NCBI GenBank assembly: GCA_964399985.1
Contig: CAYNRY010000002.1
Location: 186,001 to 250,000, forward strand
Source: Micavibrio_B sp964399985
GTDB taxonomy: Bacteria; Pseudomonadota; Alphaproteobacteria; Micavibrionales; Micavibrionaceae
Reading direction: 5' to 3'
Length of the DNA: 64,000 nt
Every line of letters starts with the position of its first letter. Position 1 is the stretch's first letter. This document shows positions 42,826 to 50,954 of the stretch, piece by piece. A model generated the notes under the pieces. That model was not told the origin of the DNA, made no database searches, and was given only the letters and a program-made list of their open reading frames with translations. The position numbers were made by a program, and so were the translations under genes.

Positions 42826-44151
42826 CTACTTCCCTATACAAAAATCACGGAAGATCATATCCAATAAATCCTCGACATCGACGCGTCCTGTGATGGATCC
42901 TAAATGCCGGATTGCAAGACGCAAATCTTCGGCGGCTAGCTCGGGCAAATTCGCGCTGGCTGATCGCCTCAACGCTTCAAAGGCTTTTGCCAAAGATTCC
43001 CGATGGCGGGCCCGCGTCAAAGCCGGTGCTGTGCGGCCTCCCATGATAGTTTCAATTTTTTGCACAATGGCCTGCAGCAATTTATCGACCCCCTGCCCGT
43101 TCAAAGCTGAAATAGCGATGCCGTCATCCGGCGCGGTAGCGATATCTATCTTATTGTAAACGACGATAGAATTGTCGTCTATCAGACTATAGGTCTCATC
43201 ATCGCGTCCTGTATTGGCATCAAAAAGAAGGATTTTGATATCCGCATCCCCTGCCCTTATTCTTGCGCGTTCAATGCCTTGTGCTTCGATTTTTCCGTGT
43301 TCGTCTTGCGCAACAGCAGAATGTAAACCAGCCGTATCTGCCAAAATGACCGGATACCCGCCTATATCAAGATGGGTTTCCAGTACATCACGCGTTGTCC
43401 CGGCCATGGGCGATACAATTGCAACATCCCGCTGGGATAAAGCATTTAATAACGAAGATTTACCGGCATTGGGCGCGCCGAGGATGACCAATTGAAAGCC
43501 GCTACGCAATCGTTCACCGCGACGATTATCATCCAGATGTGCAGCAATTTCTTCGGCAAGATCGGAAATATCAGGTTGGACCTGCAGCAAAATATCTTCA
43601 GGCAGATCTTGATCGGAAAAATCGAGATCGGCTTCCATCAACGCCAAAGTATGGGACAAGCGCACTTTCCAGCGCTCATAAAGTCGCTCCAGAGACCCTG
43701 ATAACTGGCTAAGCGCTTGTAAACGCTGAATTTCAGTTTCAGCATCGATCAGATCGGCAATGGCTTCGGCTTCTGTCAGGTCCAGCTTGCCATTTTCAAA
43801 GGCGCGACGGGTAAATTCGCCGGGAAGGGCCATGCGGTGATTTTCTTGCTGCGATAATTGTTGCAGCAAAGATTGCACTACCGACCAACCGCCATGCAAT
43901 TGATATTCAACGATGTTTTCGCCGGTAAAGCTATTTGGTGCAGCAAAAAGCAGCACCAGCGCATCGTCTATTTTATCGCCATTCGATGTAAAAATGCTGC
44001 GCACACAAGCCTGACGCGGCTTTGGAAGGCGCTGCTGGGGAGCGAGCTTCATTAAGCTCAAATGCGCGAAGGGACCGGATACGCGGACGACCGCCACGGC
44101 GCTTTTTCCGGGCGGGGTGGAAAGGGCATAGATTGTATCGACGACACTCAT
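42826..44151 (-). CDS. mnmE: tRNA modification GTPase MnmE
   Basis: 441 aa. The N-terminal tetrahydrofolate-binding domain starts VVDTIYALSTPPGKSAVAVVRVSG. The inserted G domain has GAPNAGKSSLLN near residue 224, MAGTTRDV, DTAGLH and YNKID. The protein ends in the invariant CIGK, whose Cys is functional. It pairs with MnmG (encoded 6 kb away). It overlaps the upstream DUF6489 gene by 4 bases. Confidence 0.97.
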   Translation of the reverse strand: MSVVDTIYALSTPPGKSAVAVVRVSGPFAHLSLMKLAPQQRLPKPRQACVRSIFTSNGDKIDDALVLLFAAPNSFTGENIVEYQLHGGWSVVQSLLQQLSQQENHRMALPGEFTRRAFENGKLDLTEAEAIADLIDAETEIQRLQALSQLSGSLERLYERWKVRLSHTLALMEADLDFSDQDLPEDILLQVQPDISDLAEEIAAHLDDNRRGERLRSGFQLVILGAPNAGKSSLLNALSQRDVAIVSPMAGTTRDVLETHLDIGGYPVILADTAGLHSAVAQDEHGKIEAQGIERARIRAGDADIKILLFDANTGRDDETYSLIDDNSIVVYNKIDIATAPDDGIAISALNGQGVDKLLQAIVQKIETIMGGRTAPALTRARHRESLAKAFEALRRSASANLPELAAEDLRLAIRHLGSITGRVDVEDLLDMIFRDFCIGK

Positions 44152-44414
44152 TTTTTCTTAGGGGAGCCGTCTGGATTGATGTTCACATTGGCCATGCCAC
44201 CCATTTGTTTCCAGAAATTTTGCTGCATTTCCGTCCATTTCCACAAGGTCGGCATCCAATTCTCCGTGAAGCCTTCAGGATCCATTTTCATCTTGTCCAT
44301 CAAGTGGGAATTAAGCTGCTCCATCATGGCCTGTTGCATCGGCAGCATATCGGGCACACCAAAAAATTTACGGGCTTCTTCAGGCGTACAATCGATATTA
44401 ATTTGAAATCTCAT
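44148..44414 (-). CDS. DUF6489-like small protein
   Basis: 88 aa from the ATG at 44414, which has GGAGG 8 bases upstream; an earlier in-frame ATG lacks an SD. The start MRFQINIDCTPEEARKFFGVPD is typical of a conserved alphaproteobacterial family linked to polyhydroxyalkanoate or unknown processes. Met-rich helices follow, with NFWKQMGGM near the end. Overlaps mnmE as ATGA, so the two form an operon. Confidence 0.75.
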   Translation of the reverse strand: MRFQINIDCTPEEARKFFGVPDMLPMQQAMMEQLNSHLMDKMKMDPEGFTENWMPTLWKWTEMQQNFWKQMGGMANVNINPDGSPKKK

Positions 44415-44509
44415 GACATTTACCTCCATAGGTGATCCATCTATTTAAAGTGATTGAGACAACGCCACAAGCTTTGATACATAATTAAGTATATGATAAA
44501 TAACCCTGT

Positions 44510-46114
44510 ATGCTAAAGCCGCCGACCTTTCACGAAGCCCCAGCCCCTTTGCCGACGATCGATCAAACGGTGCAGGCGCGCGCGCTCGACAAGATCAAGG
44601 CGCTGGTCAAAGGCAATGGCCTGAAAGCCGATAAAGTTTCCATTGAAAAGGTCTCTGCCCAAATCCTGAGCTTTCGCGCCGAAGGCTTTATCCGCCTGAC
44701 CACAGAATATTCGAGCCGCAGCGTGCCGGGCAAGGTCGAGAAAGGCGAAGCCATCGGCACGCCGGAAGCTTTCGAAGCGGCGCTTCGTCAGTTTCCCGTG
44801 CAGGCGCAGCGCGACCCCGGGCGGCGCGATACCATCGTCAAGACGATCATGGCGCGAACAGATAAGGGCTATGGGGCGAAGGACCAGTCTTTCAAACTCG
44901 ATGCGCTGGCCAAAGACTATGTCAGTCACGAAGCCTGTTCCACCTGCACGCAGACCGGCCAGATGACATGTCCGAAATGCGGCGGACAGAAAATGATGGT
45001 CTGCCAGACCTGTCATGGACGTCACGATATTCTATGCCCGAGTTGCCGTGGTATGGGCAGCATCACCCAACACGGCAAACAGGTGCCTTGCGGGCGCTGC
45101 CGCGGACGCAGACGTGTGCAATGTCCGGCCTGTCACGGATTAGGCCAGGTGAAGTGTAAAGGATGTAACGGGGCAGGGAAGTCGGCTTGCGCGGCCTGTA
45201 AAGCCAGCGGCTTTATCTCGCACCTCGCAAAAGTCGAATTGATCGCTCATTTGCATTTCAATTACGACCGGCAAGGCCTGCCGATCGAGCTGACAAAACT
45301 GCTCGACGCATTTTCGCTTCGCTATATTGAGAAGGGCGATATCGATCTCGGTATCGAGACGCCGAGCTGGCAAGAGAACGAGCCGCCGGAAAACATCCCG
45401 ATCATCTATAATGTGCGCGTGCCCTATGGAGAAATCGTTTTCAAACTCGGCAAGCGCAGCGCCGCCTGTACGGTTCTCGGCTGGAACGGCGAGATCATCA
45501 AGGGTCCGGAATTTCTCGACGATATTACAAAGCGCGGGCAGGGGATGCTGGCCAAGGCGGCAGGCGGGGAAGGCAATGTCGGGGCATCCTTGCGCGACGC
45601 GGCCAAATACAGGATTTTGCGCGAAGCGATCATCGTCGCGGCAAGCCAGTTACAAGCGAGAAAAGCCCTGTCAAAGCTTTTAAAGAAATATCCGGTCGGA
45701 ATATCATCCGACAAGATGCTGCGCTTTATCATGCAGGCCAATCAGGCAATGCAGATTATCACGCATAAGCCGCGGCTGATCGGGCTTGCTATCGGCACAT
45801 TAGTTTTTATCATGATGGCCGCCGTATATTTTATCATCATGCGCGGCGAGATCGCTCAGCACATGGGCGCATTGCCTATCGATCCGGCGCTCTCGACAAT
45901 TATCTGCGATGTTGTTCTCATGCTTCTCGGCACGGTGGCCATTGTCATGTCGTCGCAAGTTTTTGCCGGACGCGCTTTACGACAATCATTGACCGGGCTT
46001 GCTTCCGCAGCGACGATGAAAAAAATCCTGCCGAAAATGGGATGGACGCTTTGGGCCGCGTTCGGCATTGCGCTCGCCGTCACAGCAGGTTTTTATTTTA
46101 CAACCGCTCTATAA
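44510..46114 (+). CDS. Membrane protein with DnaJ-like zinc-finger repeats
   Basis: 534 aa. A polar N-terminal domain of about 140 residues is followed by a DnaJ-type Cys-rich region (about 143-245) with at least eight CxxC pairs: CSTCTQTG, CPKCGG, CQTCHG, CPSCRG, CGRCRG, CPACHG, CKGCNG, CAACKA. A mixed domain follows, and the end holds three membrane segments (around 425-447, 463-482 and 512-531). There is no J domain. It probably binds zinc and unfolded or partner proteins at the membrane, but no function is known. The gene has no clear SD. It is followed by a strong terminator. Confidence 0.75.
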   Translation: MLKPPTFHEAPAPLPTIDQTVQARALDKIKALVKGNGLKADKVSIEKVSAQILSFRAEGFIRLTTEYSSRSVPGKVEKGEAIGTPEAFEAALRQFPVQAQRDPGRRDTIVKTIMARTDKGYGAKDQSFKLDALAKDYVSHEACSTCTQTGQMTCPKCGGQKMMVCQTCHGRHDILCPSCRGMGSITQHGKQVPCGRCRGRRRVQCPACHGLGQVKCKGCNGAGKSACAACKASGFISHLAKVELIAHLHFNYDRQGLPIELTKLLDAFSLRYIEKGDIDLGIETPSWQENEPPENIPIIYNVRVPYGEIVFKLGKRSAACTVLGWNGEIIKGPEFLDDITKRGQGMLAKAAGGEGNVGASLRDAAKYRILREAIIVAASQLQARKALSKLLKKYPVGISSDKMLRFIMQANQAMQIITHKPRLIGLAIGTLVFIMMAAVYFIIMRGEIAQHMGALPIDPALSTIICDVVLMLLGTVAIVMSSQVFAGRALRQSLTGLASAATMKKILPKMGWTLWAAFGIALAVTAGFYFTTAL

Positions 46115-46119
46115 AAAAA

Positions 46120-46150
46120 CCGTCCGGAAAGAGGGGGGACTTCCGGACGG
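46120..46150 (+). terminator. Strong hairpin terminator
   Basis: CCGTCCGGAA (46120-46129) pairs perfectly with TTCCGGACGG (46141-46150) around an 11-base loop, 5 bp after the stop. The T-run after it is weak (CTTTTAATTTT about 10 bases later). Confidence 0.8.
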
Positions 46151-46184
46151 CAATGGCGCTTTTAATTTTAGTACGAGGGGAAAA

Positions 46185-46490
46185 TTAATTCGAGTGATTG
46201 TCCTGCCAGCGCCAGACGGCCAGCTGTTGCAGCGCATGTTCGGCGCGGCATTGGCGATAGGCTTTGATCGCTTTTATTCTGGCATCGTTGTACTGAGGCA
46301 GCGTCAAAATCTTGCCGCACGCATCAAGCGACTTCTTATGATCGCCGAGACTTGCGAATTCAACGACTTCGGCTTGCACAGGCGACACGCCTGCTTCCGG
46401 CAGCGGCAACTGGTCAATCGCTCTTGCCGGAGAGGAAAAAGAAAAAACAGCGAGAATGCCGGCCAAGGCCAGCGCAGACTTCATAATCAT
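46185..46490 (-). CDS. Small exported hypothetical protein
   Basis: About 101 aa from the ATG at 46490 (or 46484). Signal peptide MKSALALAGILAVFSFSSPARA. The mature part has a TPR-like helical pattern (DHKKSLDACGKILTLPQYND, ARIKAIKAYRQCRAEHALQQ) and two Cys. Probably periplasmic. It is the only gene between two hairpin regions and has no operon partner. Confidence 0.65.
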   Translation of the reverse strand: MIMKSALALAGILAVFSFSSPARAIDQLPLPEAGVSPVQAEVVEFASLGDHKKSLDACGKILTLPQYNDARIKAIKAYRQCRAEHALQQLAVWRWQDNHSN

Positions 46491-46640
46491 GATGATACCC
46501 AAAACCTGTTCTTGTTGCAGCGCTTCTTGATGCGCCTTTATTCATTGCACCATATCCTTGTGGATAAGTTCAACCTCAATCGTTTCGGATTTCGATAAAT
46601 TTAATGACGAATTGTTACAGCAGAATAACTTAACAAAAGA

Positions 46641-47360
46641 TTAAACTGATTCCGCGAGGTTAAGAAATTGCTGGAGGCGTGGAGATTGCGGTGTGTCGAG
46701 AATGGTCGATGGGCCTTCCTCGATGATTTTCCCGTCCGCCATAAAGACGATTTTATCCGCCGCATGGCGCGCAAAATTCAAATGATGCGTAATCAAGAGC
46801 GTGCCAATGCCGCGCTCTTTCAAATGCGTCAGCTTGGTCAGAATTTTCGCCGTTTGCTCGACGTCCAGCGCCGAGGTGATTTCGTCGAGCAGGATATAGC
46901 GCGGGTTCAAGATCAATGCGCGGGCGAGGGCGACGCGCTGGCGCTGGCCGCCGGAAGCTTCGTTCGGATAGCGATCGATAAAATTTTCCATCTCGAAAAC
47001 GCGCACGAGGCCGTCGATATCTTTCTCGGCGTTTTTATTTACGTTGCGCGCAGGCAATAAAATATTCTCCCGCAAAGTCAGATGCGGCCACAGGAAAAGC
47101 GATTGAAAAACGACCGTCATGGACGGGTAGGGATTGGGTAGGCGGTCTGCGGTAGGCGGAAAAGAATAGAGCTGATCATCTATTTTTATCGTGCCGTTAT
47201 CCGGCTGCTCGACCAGCGACAGGCATTTGAGCAATGTCGTCTTGCCACCACCGCTGGGACCGATCAAACAGGTGATCTTGCCGGGCTCAAGGGTGATATC
47301 GATGCCTTTTAGAACATGATGCGAGCCGTAGGATTTTTGGATATTGGTAGCGGTGAGCAT
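46641..47360 (-). CDS. Polar amino-acid ABC transporter, ATP-binding protein
   Basis: 239 aa from the ATG at 47360 (SD GGAGAG, 7-base spacing); a TTG three bases earlier is also possible. Walker A GPSGGGKTTLLK, Q-loop VFQSLFLWPHLT, signature ASGGQRQRVALARAL, Walker B YILLDEITSALD, H-loop LLITHHLNFA. It matches the GlnQ/HisP group. It is the last gene of the binding protein-DUF486-permease-ATPase set. Confidence 0.93.
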   Translation of the reverse strand: MLTATNIQKSYGSHHVLKGIDITLEPGKITCLIGPSGGGKTTLLKCLSLVEQPDNGTIKIDDQLYSFPPTADRLPNPYPSMTVVFQSLFLWPHLTLRENILLPARNVNKNAEKDIDGLVRVFEMENFIDRYPNEASGGQRQRVALARALILNPRYILLDEITSALDVEQTAKILTKLTHLKERGIGTLLITHHLNFARHAADKIVFMADGKIIEEGPSTILDTPQSPRLQQFLNLAESV

Positions 47361-47363
47361 CAA

Positions 47364-48029
47364 TTATCTCTCCGATGTATCTCTGGTGAATTTATTTTTA
47401 AGATAGAGCGCGATCATATTGACCGGTACGCAGACCGCGAGGAAGAAGACGCCGAGGGCAGTATAAATTTCGACCGGGCGGTAAATCTGCGCATTGATGC
47501 GCTGGGCGACGCGGAAAATTTCCTCGACGGAAATGAGCGAAGAAAAAAGCGTGACATGAAGCATTGTCACTTGCAGCATGAGAAGAGCAGGGGTGACGGC
47601 GCGGGCGATCAACGGCAGCTCAATTTTTAGAATGGTTTGTTTCGGGGTAAGGCCTGTTACACGGGCGGCGGTAATATATTGCTTCGGAAACTCGTTTAGC
47701 GCGGTGGCGACAAGATCGGCCACACCGAAGATATTCAAAATCGTGAAGGTGAAGGTCGCGGTATAAAAAGGATCGATTACGACATCCATCATCGCCTGCG
47801 CCGGATAATGCAGCCAGAATAAAAAGACGAGAATCGGCACACCGGCCAAGAGAAAAGACACAAGCCGCGTCGGCATACCGACCGATTTAGGAAAGCGACT
47901 GGCAGCCACGCCCAGCGCGGTGCCGAGAATGATGCCGAGGCTCCAGATAATCACCGACATTTCCAGGGTGATTTTGAGGCCTTGAAGGAAAGCAGGATAG
48001 TATTTAATAAGGATATCTAAGACGTTCAT
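47364..48029 (-). CDS. Polar amino-acid ABC transporter, permease
   Basis: 221 aa with about five membrane segments and the EAA-type loop (ALNEFPKQYITAARVTGLTPKQTILKIELPLI) that docks the ATPase. HisM/GlnP family. SD AGGATTT before the ATG. It stops 3 bp before the ATPase start, so they are coupled. Probably works as a homodimer because only one permease gene is present. Confidence 0.92.
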   Translation of the reverse strand: MNVLDILIKYYPAFLQGLKITLEMSVIIWSLGIILGTALGVAASRFPKSVGMPTRLVSFLLAGVPILVFLFWLHYPAQAMMDVVIDPFYTATFTFTILNIFGVADLVATALNEFPKQYITAARVTGLTPKQTILKIELPLIARAVTPALLMLQVTMLHVTLFSSLISVEEIFRVAQRINAQIYRPVEIYTALGVFFLAVCVPVNMIALYLKNKFTRDTSER

Positions 48030-48052
48030 ATTAAATCCTAAAAGTATTTTCT

Positions 48053-48123
48053 AACGCGGAGTTGGCGGAGTGGCGCGGAGTTCTCATTCAACTCTGCTCC
48101 GCGTAACTCTGCGTACTCCGCGT
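48053..48123. repeat. Inverted short-unit repeat (CGCGGAG / CTCCGCG)
   Basis: The left arm has CGCGGAGTT, GGCGGAGTG, GCGCGGAGTT; the right arm has CTCTGCTCCGCG, TAACTCTGCG, TACTCCGCG. The arms are inverted and can form a long imperfect hairpin. It lies within the ABC operon, between the DUF486 gene and the permease. Confidence 0.6.
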
Positions 48124-48141
48124 TTTTAAAAATCTTTATTC

Positions 48142-48480
48142 TCATGCTGCGCTGTCCCTGAAAATAAAATAGGCCGCTCCAACCATACACAGCCCGGCCC
48201 AGAGATAATTGAGTGTCAGAGGTTTGCCCATATACCAATAGGCAAAGCCGGCGAAGACAACCATGGTGATAATCTCTTGCATGATCTTGAGCTGGCCAAG
48301 CGTAAAGATACCATAGCCGTAGCGGTTGGCAGGTACTTGCAACACATATTCAAAAAAAGCGATGCCCCAGCTGACAAGGATCGCGATATAGAGCGGCTTG
48401 TTGTTCAGGTCCTTCAGGTGGCCATACCACGCAAAGGTCATGAATATGTTGGAGCCGATGAGGAGGAGGATGGTTCTCAC
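48142..48480 (-). CDS. DMT-superfamily membrane protein (DUF486)
   Basis: 112 aa with four membrane helices, GTG start overlapping the binding-protein stop (GTGA). Family pattern: LLIGSNIFMTFAWYGHLK, AFFEYVLQVPANRYGYG, LGQLKIMQEIITM. Single-domain relative of drug/metabolite transporters with unknown substrate. Its insertion inside an amino-acid ABC operon, by translational coupling to the binding protein, is unusual. Confidence 0.85.
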   Translation of the reverse strand: MRTILLLIGSNIFMTFAWYGHLKDLNNKPLYIAILVSWGIAFFEYVLQVPANRYGYGIFTLGQLKIMQEIITMVVFAGFAYWYMGKPLTLNYLWAGLCMVGAAYFIFRDSAA

Positions 48481-49361
48481 GGCGCATAACCTTTCGCGAC
48501 TTTTTTGAAGATTTTATTTTCGGGATCGTATTTGGAAAGAATTTTATCCATCTCGCCGTTTTCAATGACGTCGATCAAAGCGCTATCCAGCATCGTCTTT
48601 AAATCGTTCTCGCCCATTTTCATGGCGAAGGTGTTTTGATAAACGCGAAGCGGCCGATCAGTCGAAACTTTGCGAACCTTGCCCGGATTTTTAGACATGT
48701 AATCTTCAGCCGCTGCAGATTCGCTCATAAAAACATCGGCTTTGCCTGCGACAACATCTTCGATCTGCTGGGAGAGGGGCGTCATATTCGGAAGCTCTAT
48801 CAATTGGGCCTCCGGGAATTCCGTGCGGGCCACGCTCGATGACATCTGGCCATCAGCTGAAATAATCCTGACAGAAGCTTCATTGATTTTTGAATAGTCT
48901 CCACCAAAGCGCGTATCGTCGGAGCGGACATAAGGATTCATCTGGCTATAGAGGAAGGGCATCGTATAGGTCAGGCGCTTGGCTTCGAGCGGCAAGCGCC
49001 AGAACCCGATGCAGGTCAAATCGAAGCGGTTCGATTCAAGGTCGGAGATAGACGTTGCAAAACCAAACTCCGCCGTCCATTCGACTTTCAAATCCAGAGA
49101 TTTTGCGACCGCGTCGATCACATCGGCGGCAATGCCGGACATCTCTCCTGTGTTCGGGTCTTTCGACAGCATCGGCGCATAGAGCGCATAGCCGCAGCGA
49201 AGCGTATTCGTGCGAAGCACTCTTTGATAAGCGGTTTCTATTTTCTTTTCAGACTGAATTTTTTCAGATGGAATTTTATGCTCGTTGGTGGGTTTCGGCA
49301 GGTAGCCAATTCCGAAAGCAACGATAGCAGCAATGGCCGCGGCGGTCAGGTGATGTTTCAT
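48477..49361 (-). CDS. Polar amino-acid ABC transporter, substrate-binding protein
   Basis: 294 aa with SD AAAGGGG. An N-terminal signal or anchor (AAAIAAIVAFGIGYL) precedes the SBP family 3 fold: LRCGYALYAPMLSKDPNTGEMSGIAADVIDAVAKSL, then FDLTCIGFWRLPLEAKRLTYTMPFLYSQM. No lipobox is obvious. The substrate is probably an amino acid or small organic acid. First gene of the transporter operon. Confidence 0.88.
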   Translation of the reverse strand: MKHHLTAAAIAAIVAFGIGYLPKPTNEHKIPSEKIQSEKKIETAYQRVLRTNTLRCGYALYAPMLSKDPNTGEMSGIAADVIDAVAKSLDLKVEWTAEFGFATSISDLESNRFDLTCIGFWRLPLEAKRLTYTMPFLYSQMNPYVRSDDTRFGGDYSKINEASVRIISADGQMSSSVARTEFPEAQLIELPNMTPLSQQIEDVVAGKADVFMSESAAAEDYMSKNPGKVRKVSTDRPLRVYQNTFAMKMGENDLKTMLDSALIDVIENGEMDKILSKYDPENKIFKKVAKGYAP

Positions 49362-49423
49362 TGAGTATCCCCTTTAAAGAAGAGGATTTAAGCAGGATTC
49401 AAAACCAGCCGCAATAAAGGCTT

Positions 49424-50191
49424 TTACCGCGCAGACAGTACATAATAAATTATCTGATCGTCCGTATCATGAGAGCTGGCCCCGGTAAGGCATCCTGTCG
49501 TTTGTCCGGAAAAAGCGGATGGATCGGGGTCTTCGCCAATTTGCAGCGGGCCAGTGGGTGAGGGCGAATACACCAATCCTGCACCCGTTGCCATTTCCCA
49601 GTCAAGGGCGCGCGTTGTGCCCGATTCCGTATTTCCGGTAATTCCCAATCTCTTATTATAGGCCGAACATATCGCCCTGGCCTGATCGCCCGAATTCATA
49701 ACGAAATACATCATGAGCTCGCTCGCATCCGTGCCTACATTCTTGACGCCGACTTTAGTTGTGAACGTCAAATAGCTGTAGACGGGATCATCGTTGGGGA
49801 GTTGCTTTCTCGCATCCCAGTAAACAGCCCCTCCGCCGTTGGACCCGAATATATTGCATCTTCCATCGGCGGGTGCCGTCGTATTGGTACTGCCGCCCCA
49901 GTAGTCAGGATGCGCCTGAATAGGATTTTCAAAATTGATCTCCGTTTCACTGCAACCATGACCCACCCTGACGCGCATGACGGCGGTTGAAACCTGCGCT
50001 CCATACTGGGCGATTTGGGCCGCTACAAGGTCTGCTTTCTCGGCTTTTATGTCCGAGCCGCCGAAGCGTGATGATTGTGTCACCGCGTAAGCAAGGGCTG
50101 CAAAAAGCACAACGGCAATAAGGATCAGGAAAAGGACGTTTCCGCTTTCGGAAGATGGCGATAGGCTTGATTTAGGGTTGCAGTTTTCCAT
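49424..50191 (-). CDS. Pilin-like protein, paralogue of the one at 3871
   Basis: 255 aa from the ATG at 50191, chosen for AAGGA upstream. Leader MENCNPKSSLSPSSESGN, then the hydrophobic helix VLFLILIAVVLFAALAYAVT, identical in plan to the 3871 protein and again with no Glu at +5. The C-terminal domain contains matching blocks (GCSETEINFENP versus GCTDETINFRNP). It follows rho-side genes with no pilus machinery nearby. The two proteins probably share an assembly or anchoring route, but that is inference. Confidence 0.72.
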   Translation of the reverse strand: MENCNPKSSLSPSSESGNVLFLILIAVVLFAALAYAVTQSSRFGGSDIKAEKADLVAAQIAQYGAQVSTAVMRVRVGHGCSETEINFENPIQAHPDYWGGSTNTTAPADGRCNIFGSNGGGAVYWDARKQLPNDDPVYSYLTFTTKVGVKNVGTDASELMMYFVMNSGDQARAICSAYNKRLGITGNTESGTTRALDWEMATGAGLVYSPSPTGPLQIGEDPDPSAFSGQTTGCLTGASSHDTDDQIIYYVLSAR

Positions 50192-50319
50192 GTCTAATTC
50201 CTTTCGAATTAACATTTCGGTCGCATGAAGTTTTTTAATATGAGTATTACCTAAAGTAACATTGTTACTTTAAACACGGATTTAATTTTAAATAAAATTT
50301 GATCTTGTTCGATAAAAAA

Positions 50320-50335
50320 CCCCGCTTTCGCGGGG
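50320..50335 (-). terminator. Terminator of the 155-aa gene
   Basis: CCCCGC (50320-50325), loop TTTC, GCGGGG (50330-50335), with a T-run on the minus strand (six A at 50314-50319). Flanked by AATTACTGGTTCAT, the same flank found at the rho terminator. Confidence 0.88.
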
Positions 50336-50377
50336 CTTTGAATTACTGGTTCATTTTTTGGCAACACACAGGAAAGC

Positions 50378-50845
50378 TTAAGGACCTTCAGGCGCTACAA
50401 TAGGGGTCTTGGCTGTCGTCGTGACGGCATTTCCACCATGGGTGGACACGCTTACAATCATCGGTTCACGATTGCTGAAAAGTACTCCGTTGAATTGCAG
50501 CGAGATGCGATTTTGGCAATCATGCATCCATCTTCCATCGTGAGAAACTACAGTTCCGCCGGGGCCAGCTTTTTTTACATCGTCCATTGCTTCCCTGATA
50601 CAAGCTTCTGTTACAGGGATAGATTTGTCAGCATAACATTGCTGATCCATACGAATATTTATATATTTCGGGCGAAAGAGTGGGGTTTTTAGTTCTGCCA
50701 CCATGCATTGGCTTTGAATATCAGGCTTAGCTACAGCAGGAGTACGAGCCACATTACTTACAGACACAGCGTTAACATTTTCCTGAGCGCCAGCCGGAGT
50801 TGCAACAGCCATAGCAATCGCAGCAAGACCTTGAAATTTATTCAT
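50378..50845 (-). CDS. Exported hypothetical protein
   Basis: 155 aa, signal peptide MNKFQGLAAIAMAVATPAGA. The mature part has four Cys (SQCMVAEL, QQCYADKS, EACIREAM, HDCQNRI) that could form two disulphides, and no known motif. Probably periplasmic or secreted. Own promoter and terminator. Unknown function. Confidence 0.65.
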   Translation of the reverse strand: MNKFQGLAAIAMAVATPAGAQENVNAVSVSNVARTPAVAKPDIQSQCMVAELKTPLFRPKYINIRMDQQCYADKSIPVTEACIREAMDDVKKAGPGGTVVSHDGRWMHDCQNRISLQFNGVLFSNREPMIVSVSTHGGNAVTTTAKTPIVAPEGP

Positions 50846-50932
50846 TTTTATTTCCCTCTATTTAAATTACCAGCAGACCATAAAAGATTTGTTGTATTAT
50901 GTCAAACATTATATCGGCGCAAGAAAAGAAAA

Positions 50933-50948
50933 CCCCGCTTTAGCGGGG
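50933..50948 (-). terminator. Terminator of rho
   Basis: CCCCGC (50933-50938), loop TTTA, GCGGGG (50943-50948), followed on the minus strand by TTTTCTTTTC. It is 7 bp after the rho stop. Confidence 0.88.
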
Positions 50949-50954
50949 CTTAAA

